Shown here: positions 1 through 5,761 of the stretch, piece after piece
Layout of the letters: each line of letters starts with the position of its first letter
How positions within the stretch are numbered: the first letter of the stretch is position 1
Origin: Alphaproteobacteria bacterium
Lineage (GTDB): Bacteria; Pseudomonadota; Alphaproteobacteria; UBA8366
Direction: 5' to 3'
Length of the DNA stretch: 5,761 bases
Assembly (NCBI GenBank): GCA_030743445.1
Contig: JASLSL010000128.1
Location: 1-5,761, forward strand
Position numbers and translations under genes: made by a program
The notes under the pieces: model-generated
What the model saw: only the letters and a program-made list of their open reading frames with translations
The model's database searches: none
What the model was told of the DNA's origin: nothing

Positions 1-332
1 GGGACGAACACGCCTTCGAGATCGTCAACGCGGTCATCGAGGAAGGGTTGGACCGGGCGCTGCACCCGGTCGCGCGGATCTGGCTGTACCACCCGTTTCA
101 CCATTCGGAGCGGGTCGAAGAGCAGGATTGCGGTTTGGAGCTGCTGAGGGCGCTACATCGGGAAGCGGACCCGGCCTGGCACGCCTATGTCGAGCGCAGC
201 ATCAAGGGCTGGACCCGCCACCGCGACATTGTCGCCCGCTTCGGCCGCTTCCCGCACCGCAACGCGGCGCTCGGCCGCGAGACGACCGAGGAGGAGGCGG
301 CGTTCCTCGAGGAAAAACCCGGGGGATTTTAA
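1..332 (+). CDS. DUF924 family protein, C-terminal part (5' end outside window)
   Basis: The frame is open from the window edge (first full codon at 3) to TAA at 330-332, giving about 109 residues. The visible part holds the signatures I associate with the C-terminal half of DUF924 proteins: a tryptophan-tyrosine segment followed by PFHHSE and a conserved acidic/Gln stretch (EEQD), then HRDIVARFGRFPHRN, then LGRETTEEEAAFL and a terminal GGF. The family is small, soluble, predicted all-helical and related to TPR folds; its biochemical role is not established, so I assign none. A TTG at 48 could be read as a start, but the frame runs upstream with family-like sequence, so this is an internal codon of a gene truncated by the window. 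The next gene starts 75 nt downstream, and no convincing terminator separates them. Confidence 0.85.
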   Translation, partial: DEHAFEIVNAVIEEGLDRALHPVARIWLYHPFHHSERVEEQDCGLELLRALHREADPAWHAYVERSIKGWTRHRDIVARFGRFPHRNAALGRETTEEEAAFLEEKPGGF

Positions 333-407
333 GGCCTTGCCCCACCCCAGTGCATCCGGCATTGTCCCGCGCTCCGTTAATATAGCGGCGGAACAGGGGC
401 AGTCCCC
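333..407 (+). promoter_or_regulatory. Intergenic gap before cimA: weak -10-like element and ribosome binding site
   Basis: This 75-nt gap contains an AT-rich patch (TTAATATAG, 377-385) that stands out from the GC-rich background and could serve as a -10 region (TATAGC at 381-386 matches four of six consensus positions). No good -35 hexamer is found 16-18 bp upstream, so the promoter call is weak. The purine run AGGGG (395-399) is the only Shine-Dalgarno candidate, 8 nt from the ATG at 408. It is also the left arm of a 4-bp hairpin, GGGG-CAGT-CCCC (396-407), that touches the start codon. Confidence 0.25.
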
Positions 408-2012
408 ATGGCCGAGAAAGACCGCATCTACCTCTACGACACGACCCTGCGCGACGGCGGGCAGACCGAGGGCATCGACTTCTCGGTCGCCGACAAACAG
501 GCGATCGCCGAGGCGCTCGACGCGGTCGGCATCGACTATGTCGAGGGAGGCTGGCCCGGCGCCAACCCGACCGACGACGAATTCTTCGCCGCCCCGCCGA
601 AGCTCGAGCGCGCCACCTTCTGTGCCTTCGGCATGACCCGCCGCCAGGGCCGGAGTGCTGCCAACGACCCGGGCATGGCACCCTTGGTCAACAGCCCGGC
701 GCAGGCAATCACGCTGGTCGGCAAGACCTGGGACTTCCACGTCGAGGTCGCACTCGGCGTCTCGAACGAGGAAAACCTCGCGATGATCGCCGAGTCCGTG
801 GCCTTCGCGGTCGAGCGCAAGGGCGAGGCGCTGTTCGACGCCGAGCATTTCTTCGACGGCTACAAGGCCAACCCAGACTATGCACTGGCTTGCCTCGAGG
901 CGGCGGCCGAACCCGGCGCGCGCTGGATCGTGTTGTGCGACACCAACGGCGGCACCCTGCCGGACGAGATCGAGCGCATCGTCGGCGAGGTAATCCGGCA
1001 TATCCCGGGCGACCGGCTCGGCATCCACACCCACAACGACACCGGCACCGCGGTCGCCGGCGCGCTCGCCGCGGTCAAGGCCGGCGTCCGCCAGGTTCAG
1101 GGCACGATCGGCGGCCTCGGCGAGCGCTGCGGCAACGCCGACCTGGTGTCGATCATCCCGAGTCTTGCCTTGAAACTGGGCTACGAGACCGGGGTCGACG
1201 CCGACGGGTTGAAGCACCTCACCCACCTCTCGCATCTGGTCGACGAGCGGCTCAACCGGGCGCCCGACCGTCACGCGCCCTATGTCGGCGCGGCCGCCTT
1301 CGCCCACAAGGGCGGGCTGCACGCCTCGGCGGTCGAGAAGGACAGCCGCACCTACGAGCACGTCGACCCGTCGGTGATCGGCAATTCCCGGACCATCGTG
1401 ATGTCGGACCAGGCCGGGCGCGCCAATGTGCTGGCCCGGCTCGGCGATATCGGCATCGCGGTCGATCCCAAGGACGAGAAGGTCGCGCGCCTGGTCGAGG
1501 CGGTGAAGCAGCGGACCTATCAGGGCTATGCCTATGATGGTGCGGAGGCGAGCTTCGAGTTGTTGGCGCGCGCGACCCTCGGCGAGGTGCCGGAATACTT
1601 CAACCTGGTGCGCTTCCGGGTGATGGACGACCGGCGCTGGAACGCACGCGGCGACCTGGTGACCGAATCGGAAGCGACGGTGACGCTCGAGGTCGCGGGC
1701 GAGCAGGTGATGACCGTGGCCAACGGCAACGGCCCGGTGAACGCGCTGGACACCGCGCTGCGCAAGGCGCTCGCCGGCACTTTCCCGGGCCTAGCCGCGA
1801 TGCACCTGGTCGACTACAAGGTCCGCATCATGCCGCCGCCGCGGGACGGCACCGGCACCGACGCGGTGACCCGCGTGCTGATCGAAAGCGCCGACGACGA
1901 AGGCCGGCGCTGGGCCACGGTCGGCATCTCCGCCAATGTCATCGACGCTTCGTTCGAGGCGCTGAAGGACGCGATCTGCTACAAGCTCTACCGCGACGAG
2001 GCCGGAGACTAG
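408..2012 (+). CDS. cimA: (R)-citramalate synthase (LeuA/HMGL family)
   Basis: This 534-residue cytoplasmic enzyme should condense pyruvate with acetyl-CoA to (R)-citramalate, the first step of the threonine-independent route to 2-oxobutanoate and isoleucine. The N-terminal TIM barrel carries DTTLRDG (residues 11-17; Arg and Asp are catalytic/metal residues of the family), the metal-binding HTHND (207-211), GLGERCGNADL (236-246) and HKGGLHASAV (300-309). Residues from about 385 to 530 match the LeuA-type C-terminal dimer/allosteric domain, which in relatives binds the end product. The start HVEGG-like spacing (YVEGGWPGANP) and overall length fit the TIGR00977 citramalate synthase branch rather than 2-isopropylmalate or homocitrate synthase, although substrate choice cannot be proven by eye. 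The ATG at 408 places the DTTLRDG motif at the usual distance from the N terminus. The downstream methyltransferase follows after 23 nt, which suggests a shared transcript. Confidence 0.93.
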   Translation: MAEKDRIYLYDTTLRDGGQTEGIDFSVADKQAIAEALDAVGIDYVEGGWPGANPTDDEFFAAPPKLERATFCAFGMTRRQGRSAANDPGMAPLVNSPAQAITLVGKTWDFHVEVALGVSNEENLAMIAESVAFAVERKGEALFDAEHFFDGYKANPDYALACLEAAAEPGARWIVLCDTNGGTLPDEIERIVGEVIRHIPGDRLGIHTHNDTGTAVAGALAAVKAGVRQVQGTIGGLGERCGNADLVSIIPSLALKLGYETGVDADGLKHLTHLSHLVDERLNRAPDRHAPYVGAAAFAHKGGLHASAVEKDSRTYEHVDPSVIGNSRTIVMSDQAGRANVLARLGDIGIAVDPKDEKVARLVEAVKQRTYQGYAYDGAEASFELLARATLGEVPEYFNLVRFRVMDDRRWNARGDLVTESEATVTLEVAGEQVMTVANGNGPVNALDTALRKALAGTFPGLAAMHLVDYKVRIMPPPRDGTGTDAVTRVLIESADDEGRRWATVGISANVIDASFEALKDAICYKLYRDEAGD

Positions 2013-2035
2013 GCGCGCGGGGGAGGGCCCGAGAG

Positions 2036-2809
2036 GTGGCGGGAACGGATTCGACTAAAGAGGCGGTGCTCGGCGGGCCGGTGGTGATCCTGGTCGAGCC
2101 GCAGCTCGGCGAGAACATCGGGTTCGCCGCGCGCGGCATGCTGAACGGCGGGCTGACCGAGTTGCGTCTGGTCAACCCGCGCGACGGCTGGCCGAACGAA
2201 AAGGCGCTGGCGGCGGCCTCGGGCGCCGACATGGTGATCGAGGCGGCCCGGGTATTCGAGACCACCCGGGACGCGATTGCCGACCTCAACCGCGTGTTTG
2301 CCGCGACCGCGCGCCATCGCGAGATGATCCAGTCGGTGATGACGCCGCGCCGGGCGGCGGTGGAGATGCGCCAGGCGATGGCCGGCGGTGCGGCGGTCGG
2401 GGTGATGTTCGGGCCCGAGCGCCAGGGCTTGGACAACGACGATCTGGTGCTCGCCGACGAGTTGATCCACGCGCCGCTGAACCCGGCCTACAGCTCGCTC
2501 AACCTCGGCCAGGCGGTCATGATCGTTGCCTACGAGTGGTTCCAGTCGGGCGACGAGACGCCCGAACAGTTCATCGACGAGGGCGCCACTCCGCCCGCGA
2601 CCAAGGCGGAACTGGTCAACTTCCTGGAGCGCCTCGAAGCCGAGCTCGACGCCTGCGGCTTCCTCGCCGTCGAGGAGAAGCGCCCGACCATGGTGCGCAA
2701 CATCCGCAACATCTTCCAGCGCGCCCAGCTCTCCGAGCAGGAGGTCAAAACGCTGCACGGCATCATCCGTGGGCTGGTGGATTTCGGCGGCAAGGGCAGG
2801 GACGAGTAA
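2036..2809 (+). CDS. trmJ: TrmJ-like SPOUT tRNA (cytidine/uridine-2'-O-)-methyltransferase
   Basis: This 257-residue protein has the three SpoU/TrmH motifs: motif 1 around PQLGENIGFAARGM (22-35, with Asn27 and the conserved Arg33), motif 2 GVMFGPERQGL (122-132), and motif 3 NPAYSSLNLGQAV (149-161). Motifs 2 and 3 form the knotted S-adenosylmethionine site. The C-terminal helical extension (about 188-250, including RPTMVRNIRNIFQRA) is typical of TrmJ, which 2'-O-methylates nucleotide 32 of the anticodon loop in E. coli. The exact tRNA target here is inferred. The start is GTG at 2036, preceded by GGGAGG (2021-2026) with 9 nt spacing; the next in-frame ATG (codon 35) would destroy motif 1. It lies 23 nt after cimA, so it is probably the second gene of that transcript. 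Its TAA stop is directly followed by the stop codon of a convergent remnant gene. I see no strong terminator after it. Confidence 0.9.
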   Translation: MAGTDSTKEAVLGGPVVILVEPQLGENIGFAARGMLNGGLTELRLVNPRDGWPNEKALAAASGADMVIEAARVFETTRDAIADLNRVFAATARHREMIQSVMTPRRAAVEMRQAMAGGAAVGVMFGPERQGLDNDDLVLADELIHAPLNPAYSSLNLGQAVMIVAYEWFQSGDETPEQFIDEGATPPATKAELVNFLERLEAELDACGFLAVEEKRPTMVRNIRNIFQRAQLSEQEVKTLHGIIRGLVDFGGKGRDE

Positions 2810-2989
2810 TTACGGCGCCACGTGTCCGACGATCGCGCCGTCTTTCAGCACCACGAGATCGCCCTCGGCGAGCGGCATCCAGTCCTCGTCGTCGTGCGGC
2901 CCGGTCTCGCCGCCGCGGCGCGCGAGTTCCTCGAGCGAGATAGTGACCGAGGTCGCCAGGCGGCTCGACATGGCGAAGAGTTCGCACAT
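2810..2989 (-). pseudogene. Class II glutamine amidotransferase remnant, internally deleted
   Basis: This 59-codon frame begins MCELFAMSSR, the hallmark N terminus of the YafJ/GATase_4-type class II amidotransferases, in which Cys2 becomes the N-terminal nucleophile. It continues through SLEELARRGGETGPH (18-32), still family-like. Full-length members then have a DGWG segment and about 200 more residues. Here the frame jumps to DDEDWMPLAEGDLVVLKDG (33-51), which resembles the extreme C terminus of the same family (YafJ ends with a Trp, a PGE and then LxxxGE pattern). The reading frame stays open across the join and ends at a stop adjoining the methyltransferase stop. I infer a deletion of the central ~200 codons near 2893/2894, which would leave no catalytic fold. 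The ATG at 2989 is preferred over the one three codons upstream because Cys must follow Met. It could still encode a 59-residue peptide, but I see no strong Shine-Dalgarno site. The family match comes from memory of its sequences. Confidence 0.7.
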
Positions 2990-3029
2990 GGCGGCCATGA
3001 TCGCCGACCCGCCGGCAAGCGGCAAGGCG

Positions 3030-3057
3030 TTGACAAGCAGGGGCCCGGGCCTATACT
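3030..3057 (+). promoter_or_regulatory. Sigma-70-type promoter for rpsD
   Basis: A perfect TTGACA (-35) at 3030-3035 is followed after 16 bp by TATACT (-10) at 3052-3057, five of six matches to consensus. This predicts transcription starting around 3064, about 90 nt upstream of the rpsD start codon. Such a near-consensus match is uncommon in GC-rich sequence and suits a highly expressed ribosomal protein gene. The promoter lies only about 40 bp upstream of the start codon of the divergent amidotransferase remnant, so any promoter for that gene would overlap it. Confidence 0.85.
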
Positions 3058-3063
3058 CCCGCC

Positions 3064-3152
3064 CGCTCCCGGAAACGTGGGTCAACGAACCCCGCCCTTT
3101 TGGGCCTGCCGGGACAAAAACAACACCGAGAAAATCCGGGAAAGGTAAATCG
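3064..3152 (+). promoter_or_regulatory. Structured 5' leader of rpsD
   Basis: The predicted leader can fold as a three-way junction. A closing stem TCCCGG (3067-3072) with CCGGGA (3109-3114) encloses two hairpins: GGGT/ACCC (3079-3082 with 3089-3092, 6-nt loop) and GCCC/GGGC (3094-3097 with 3102-3105, TTTT loop). A second exact CCGGGA (3136-3141) sits beside the Shine-Dalgarno sequence (GGGAAAGG, 3138-3145, 7 nt from the ATG) and could pair with the same 5' arm. S4 represses its own operon through leader RNA in E. coli and has an S4 leader in Firmicutes, so feedback here is plausible. It is inferred, since I recognise no named leader family. Confidence 0.4.
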
Positions 3153-3767
3153 ATGTCGAAGCGACTGAAGTCGAAGTACAAGATCAATCGACGGCTCCGG
3201 GTCAATCTCTGGGGCCGCCCGAAGAGCCCCTTCAACCGCCGCGAGTACGGACCCGGCGAGCACGGCCAGCGCCGCCGCAAGCCGTCCGACTACAGCGTGC
3301 AGCTGCAGGCCAAGCAGAAGCTGAAGGGCTATTACGGCAACATCGGCGAAAAGCAGTTCCGCCGGTACTACCAGGAGGCCGAGCGCCGCCGCGGCAGCAC
3401 CAGCGAGAACCTTATCGAGGCGCTCGAGCGCCGGCTCGATGCGGTGGTCTACCGCGCCAAGTTCGTACCGACGGTCTTCGCCGCGCGCCAGTTCGTCAAT
3501 CATGGCCACGTCAAGGTCAACGGAAGGCGGGTCAACATTCCGTCCTTCCAGGTCCAGGACGGCGACCTGATCGAGGTCAAGGATAAGAGCCGCGCCTTGG
3601 GCATGGTATTGGAGGCGATGTCGTCGCAGGAGCGCGATATTCCCGACTACATCCAGGTCGACGAGCGCAAGATGGCGGCGAGCTACGTCCGGGCGCCGAA
3701 GCTCGAGGACGTGCCCTATCCGGTCACCATGGAGCCGAACCTGGTGATCGAGTTCTATTCGCGCTGA
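3153..3767 (+). CDS. rpsD: 30S ribosomal protein S4
   Basis: S4 is a primary 16S rRNA-binding protein that nucleates 30S assembly and shapes the mRNA entry tunnel. The 204-residue product has the normal length. The N-terminal domain opens MSKRLKSKYKINRRL and includes GRPKSPFNRREYGPGEHGQRRRKPSDY (21-47). The RNA-binding S4 domain runs from about 92 to 153 (RRLDAVVYRAKFVPT onward, with the conserved HGHVKVNGRRVNIPSF at 117-132), and the protein ends with the typical PVTMEPNLVIEFYSR. There is no cysteine, so this is the form without the N-terminal zinc cluster. The ATG at 3153 follows GGGAAAGG at 7 nt spacing and matches the family N terminus, although the frame is open further upstream. It appears monocistronic, with its own promoter and a terminator 26 nt after the stop, instead of lying in an rpsM-rpsK-rpsD-rpoA operon as in E. 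coli. Confidence 0.98.
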   Translation: MSKRLKSKYKINRRLRVNLWGRPKSPFNRREYGPGEHGQRRRKPSDYSVQLQAKQKLKGYYGNIGEKQFRRYYQEAERRRGSTSENLIEALERRLDAVVYRAKFVPTVFAARQFVNHGHVKVNGRRVNIPSFQVQDGDLIEVKDKSRALGMVLEAMSSQERDIPDYIQVDERKMAASYVRAPKLEDVPYPVTMEPNLVIEFYSR

Positions 3768-3792
3768 ATCCCGCGGTATTCGGGTCTTGAGG

Positions 3793-3816
3793 AGGCGTCC
3801 CACGGGGCGCCTTTTT
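3793..3816 (+). terminator. Intrinsic terminator of rpsD
   Basis: An 8-bp GC-rich stem, AGGCGTCC (3793-3800) with GGGCGCCT (3805-3812, one G-U pair), is capped by a CACG loop and followed directly by a run of five T (3812-3816). It begins 26 nt after the rpsD stop codon. Confidence 0.88.
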
Positions 3817-3940
3817 CGATTCCGGCCCGGGGCTGTGATCTGTCGCGCTTTGGGGCCATATTATGGTACGAAACTTGCTACCTATTCCGATCGGGAGAGG
3901 CGTGATTTAGGATAGTCGCCGAAAGCGCAGGAGGCGCCGG

Positions 3941-5161
3941 ATGACACGAAAATCGCGTTCCAAGGTAATGCGCACCATTGGCTCGGCAATTTTGGCCGTC
4001 GCCGTCTTCGGATTCATAACCGCGAATTCGCCCCGCGGGGTCAACGCCGCGGTCGAGATCGGCAGCGCGTTCAGGGTCGTGGGCGACGTCTACGGCAACA
4101 ACCTCAACAAACGCATCCAGGTCGGCCAGCGCCTGATCTTCAACCAGCGTGTCCGCACCGGCGCCGAGAGCGCCACCGACATCATCTTCTTCGACGACAC
4201 CGATCTGATGCTCGGCGAGCGCTCGCAGGTGTTCCTCGACGATCTGGTCTACGACCCCGCCGAGAAGAAGATCGGTGGCGTTTTCGAGCTGGTCAAGGGT
4301 GTCCTCAGGTTCACCTCCAAGGTCACCAATCTCGACGTCAAGATCAGGACCAAGCACGCCACGATCGGCATTCGCGGCACCAGGTTCGACCTCTATTCGA
4401 CCTCCCGGCGGACCGAAATCGCGTTCCACGAAGGCCAGGTCCGGGTCGGCTCGCAATTCGGCAGCGAGTCCGTCGGGCCGGGCCAGGTCTATGCGGTCGG
4501 CGCCCGCGAGGCGCTCGGGTTCAGCGACGCGATGTCGCCCGAGATGACCCAGGCGGTGGTGCGCATGACCACGCTCGTCGCCAGCGCCGAGCCCGGCGAA
4601 AGCCAAAAGGCGGCGAGCGAGAGTAAACCCGGGACGACCCAGACCGCGCGTCTCGCCGGCCGGACGACGCCGGAGTTGACCAAGGCGATCCGCGGCAAGA
4701 ACCTCGAGAACCTGGTCTACCTCGATCTCGATGCCGGCCGCGTGGTGATCGAATTGCGCCCCGACGTCGCGCCAAAACACGTCGCCCGCATCAAGGAACT
4801 GGTGCGCAAGGGATTCTACGACGGGCTCGACTTCCACAACGTGCGGCCGGGCTTCGTCGCCGAGACCGGCGACCCGCCGGGCGAGGAAACCGGCACCGGC
4901 ACCCTGCTCAAGGCCGAGATTTCGAACGTGACCTTCGAGCGCGGCACCATCGGCATGAAGCACGTTATGAACAAGCCCGACACGGCCGACAGCCAGTTCT
5001 TCATCATCCTCGGGCCGTCGCCCCATCTCGACGGCAAATACACCGCCTGGGGCCGGGTGATCCACGGCATCGAGTTCGCCGACGGTTTGAGCCGCGGCAG
5101 CCCGCCCGAGACACCCGACAAGATCCTCACGATGCGCGTCGCCGCCGACGTCAAGGAATAG
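3941..5161 (+). CDS. Secreted FecR-domain / cyclophilin-type PPIase fusion protein
   Basis: The 406-residue protein has four parts. Residues 1-36 are a signal peptide: a basic start (MTRKSRSKVMR), a hydrophobic core at about 13-27 and a likely signal peptidase I site after VNA (34-36), so it should be periplasmic. Residues about 40-185 are a FecR domain: VGQRLIFNQRVRTG, a central FELVKGVLRFTS segment, then KHATIGIRGTRFD (138-150) and HEGQVRV. Residues about 199-250 form a polar Ser/Lys/Thr-rich linker. Residues about 256-406 are a cyclophilin domain with YDGLDFH (293-299), PGF (303-305), TGDP, ERGTIGM (333-339), DSQFFI (350-355) and LDGKY (363-367). Several isomerase active-site positions differ from cyclophilin A (Arg55 aligns with Asn300, Gln63 with Glu308, Trp121 with His362, His126 with Tyr367), so catalysis is uncertain. 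The ATG at 3941 follows a strong AGGAGG (3929-3934) at 6 nt. No sigma factor or TonB transducer partner lies nearby. I found no clear promoter in 3817-3940. Confidence 0.88.
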   Translation: MTRKSRSKVMRTIGSAILAVAVFGFITANSPRGVNAAVEIGSAFRVVGDVYGNNLNKRIQVGQRLIFNQRVRTGAESATDIIFFDDTDLMLGERSQVFLDDLVYDPAEKKIGGVFELVKGVLRFTSKVTNLDVKIRTKHATIGIRGTRFDLYSTSRRTEIAFHEGQVRVGSQFGSESVGPGQVYAVGAREALGFSDAMSPEMTQAVVRMTTLVASAEPGESQKAASESKPGTTQTARLAGRTTPELTKAIRGKNLENLVYLDLDAGRVVIELRPDVAPKHVARIKELVRKGFYDGLDFHNVRPGFVAETGDPPGEETGTGTLLKAEISNVTFERGTIGMKHVMNKPDTADSQFFIILGPSPHLDGKYTAWGRVIHGIEFADGLSRGSPPETPDKILTMRVAADVKE

Positions 5162-5232
5162 CGCCGACAATCCCTCTGGCCATGCCGGCCGCCCCTCCCG
5201 CATAATTATTCGCGGTTAGAGGGGTGGGTGCC

Positions 5233-5761
5233 ATGGCGCGCTACGACACCATCGACGTCGGCGGAAGTCCGATGAAAATCTACATCGCCGTGCCGGAGAG
5301 CGAGGGGCCGCGCCCGGCGGTCATCGTCATGTGCCACGGCGCCGGGCTCGACGAGTTCACCGAAGACGTCGCCGACCGGATGGCGGCGGCGGGCTATATC
5401 GGCGCGGCGCCCGAGGTCTTCCACCGCCAGCCCGGGGTCACCGATAGCGCGGTGATCCGCGAGAACATCGTCGACGGCGAGATCGCAACCGACATCGAGG
5501 CCGCGATCGCGCATCTCGAGGCGGTCGAGAACGTCCGCGGCGACCGGTCCGGCATCATCGGCCACTGCATGGGCGGGCGGATGTCGCTGTTGGGCGCCTG
5601 CGCCAATCCCCGGTTCTCCGCCGCGGTGGTCTATTACGGCGGCAACGTCATGAAATCGTGGGGCGGCAAGGAACCGCCGCCCTTCGAGCGTCTCGGCGAC
5701 ATCGCCTGCCCGGTCCTGGGATTCTTCGGCAACGACGACGAAAACCCGTCGCCCGACGACG
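5233..5761 (+). CDS. Dienelactone hydrolase family protein, N-terminal part (3' end outside window)
   Basis: The frame is open from ATG 5233 to the window edge (176 complete codons). It has an alpha/beta-hydrolase pattern: a strand PAVIVMCHGAG (28-38), helix and AAGYIGAAPEVFHR (52-65), the nucleophile elbow GHCMGGR (110-116, Cys112 as nucleophile, as in dienelactone hydrolase), AVVYYGG (131-137), and CPVLGFFGNDDENPSPDD (159-176), which supplies the expected catalytic Asp (168 or 169). The catalytic His would lie beyond the window. Dienelactone hydrolase uses a Glu at the position where this protein appears to have His35, so its substrate is probably not the classical dienelactone; I assign only the family. 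Translation start is supported by AGAGGGG (5218-5224), 8 nt upstream. The 71-nt gap after the FecR-cyclophilin gene contains CATAAT (5201-5206), a possible -10 without a clear -35, so cotranscription with the upstream gene cannot be excluded. Confidence 0.88.
   Translation, partial: MARYDTIDVGGSPMKIYIAVPESEGPRPAVIVMCHGAGLDEFTEDVADRMAAAGYIGAAPEVFHRQPGVTDSAVIRENIVDGEIATDIEAAIAHLEAVENVRGDRSGIIGHCMGGRMSLLGACANPRFSAAVVYYGGNVMKSWGGKEPPPFERLGDIACPVLGFFGNDDENPSPDD

Noticed and set aside
313..330. Possible terminator at the end of the DUF924 gene (A-run, CCCGGG, T-run)
   Set aside because: The arms leave at most a 4-nt loop with two G-C pairs and a bulge, and the element lies inside the coding end; too weak to call.
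153..1361. Long - strand open frame (402 codons) opposite cimA
   Set aside because: It is the codon-phase shadow of a strongly supported gene in GC-rich DNA; the translation is Arg/Gly/Val/Ala/Asp-rich with no recognisable domain.
3013..3036. Possible reverse promoter for the amidotransferase remnant (TTGTCA on the - strand at 3036-3031)
   Set aside because: No -10-like hexamer lies at the right distance; the match arises because TTGACAA of the rpsD -35 region is nearly palindromic.
2526..3152. Open upstream extension of the rpsD frame
   Set aside because: It overlaps trmJ out of frame and has a low-complexity Ser/Arg/Pro-rich translation; S4 length, the Shine-Dalgarno site and the promoter all support the start at 3153.
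3865..3882. GGTA...TACC inverted repeat upstream of the FecR-cyclophilin gene, considered as an operator
   Set aside because: Only 4-bp arms and an imperfect extension, expected by chance; no regulator is encoded nearby.
5178..5190. GGCC-ATGCC-GGCC hairpin after the FecR-cyclophilin gene, considered as a terminator
   Set aside because: The stem is only four base pairs and no T-run follows.
3878..5203. Long - strand open frame (441 codons) opposite the FecR-cyclophilin gene
   Set aside because: Same antisense artefact; the + strand frame has a strong Shine-Dalgarno site, a signal peptide and two recognisable domains, while the antisense product has none.

Overview
This GC-rich window, with GC-biased third codon positions and dense spurious antisense reading frames, most resembles an alphaproteobacterial chromosome, perhaps Rhodospirillales or a relative. 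The assignment is inferred from the style of the proteins (a DUF924 protein, a TIGR00977-type citramalate synthase, a zinc-free S4) and was not checked by a search. All intact genes lie on the + strand. One short remnant lies on the - strand. I see no RNA genes, CRISPR, insertion sequences or phage genes.

Layout: (1) 1-332, the 3' end of a DUF924-family gene. (2) 408-2012, cimA, (R)-citramalate synthase, the entry step of the pyruvate route to isoleucine. (3) 2036-2809, a TrmJ-like SPOUT tRNA 2'-O-methyltransferase starting at GTG 23 nt after cimA, so the two are probably cotranscribed. (4) 2810-2989 on the - strand, a 59-codon frame that joins the extreme N terminus of a class II glutamine amidotransferase directly to what looks like its extreme C terminus, probably an internally deleted gene. 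Its stop codon abuts the stop of the methyltransferase. (5) 3030-3767, rpsD (ribosomal protein S4), with a near-consensus sigma-70 promoter, a leader of about 90 nt that can fold, and a good intrinsic terminator at 3793-3816. (6) 3941-5161, a secreted protein that fuses a FecR domain to a divergent cyclophilin domain. (7) 5233 to the window end, the first 176 codons of a dienelactone hydrolase-family gene.

The region is mostly housekeeping: amino-acid synthesis, tRNA modification and a ribosomal protein. No multi-gene novel system is evident. The points most worth a second look are the exported FecR-cyclophilin fusion with altered isomerase active-site residues, the collapsed amidotransferase gene beside rpsD, and the rpsD leader with two competing pairing partners for one segment.
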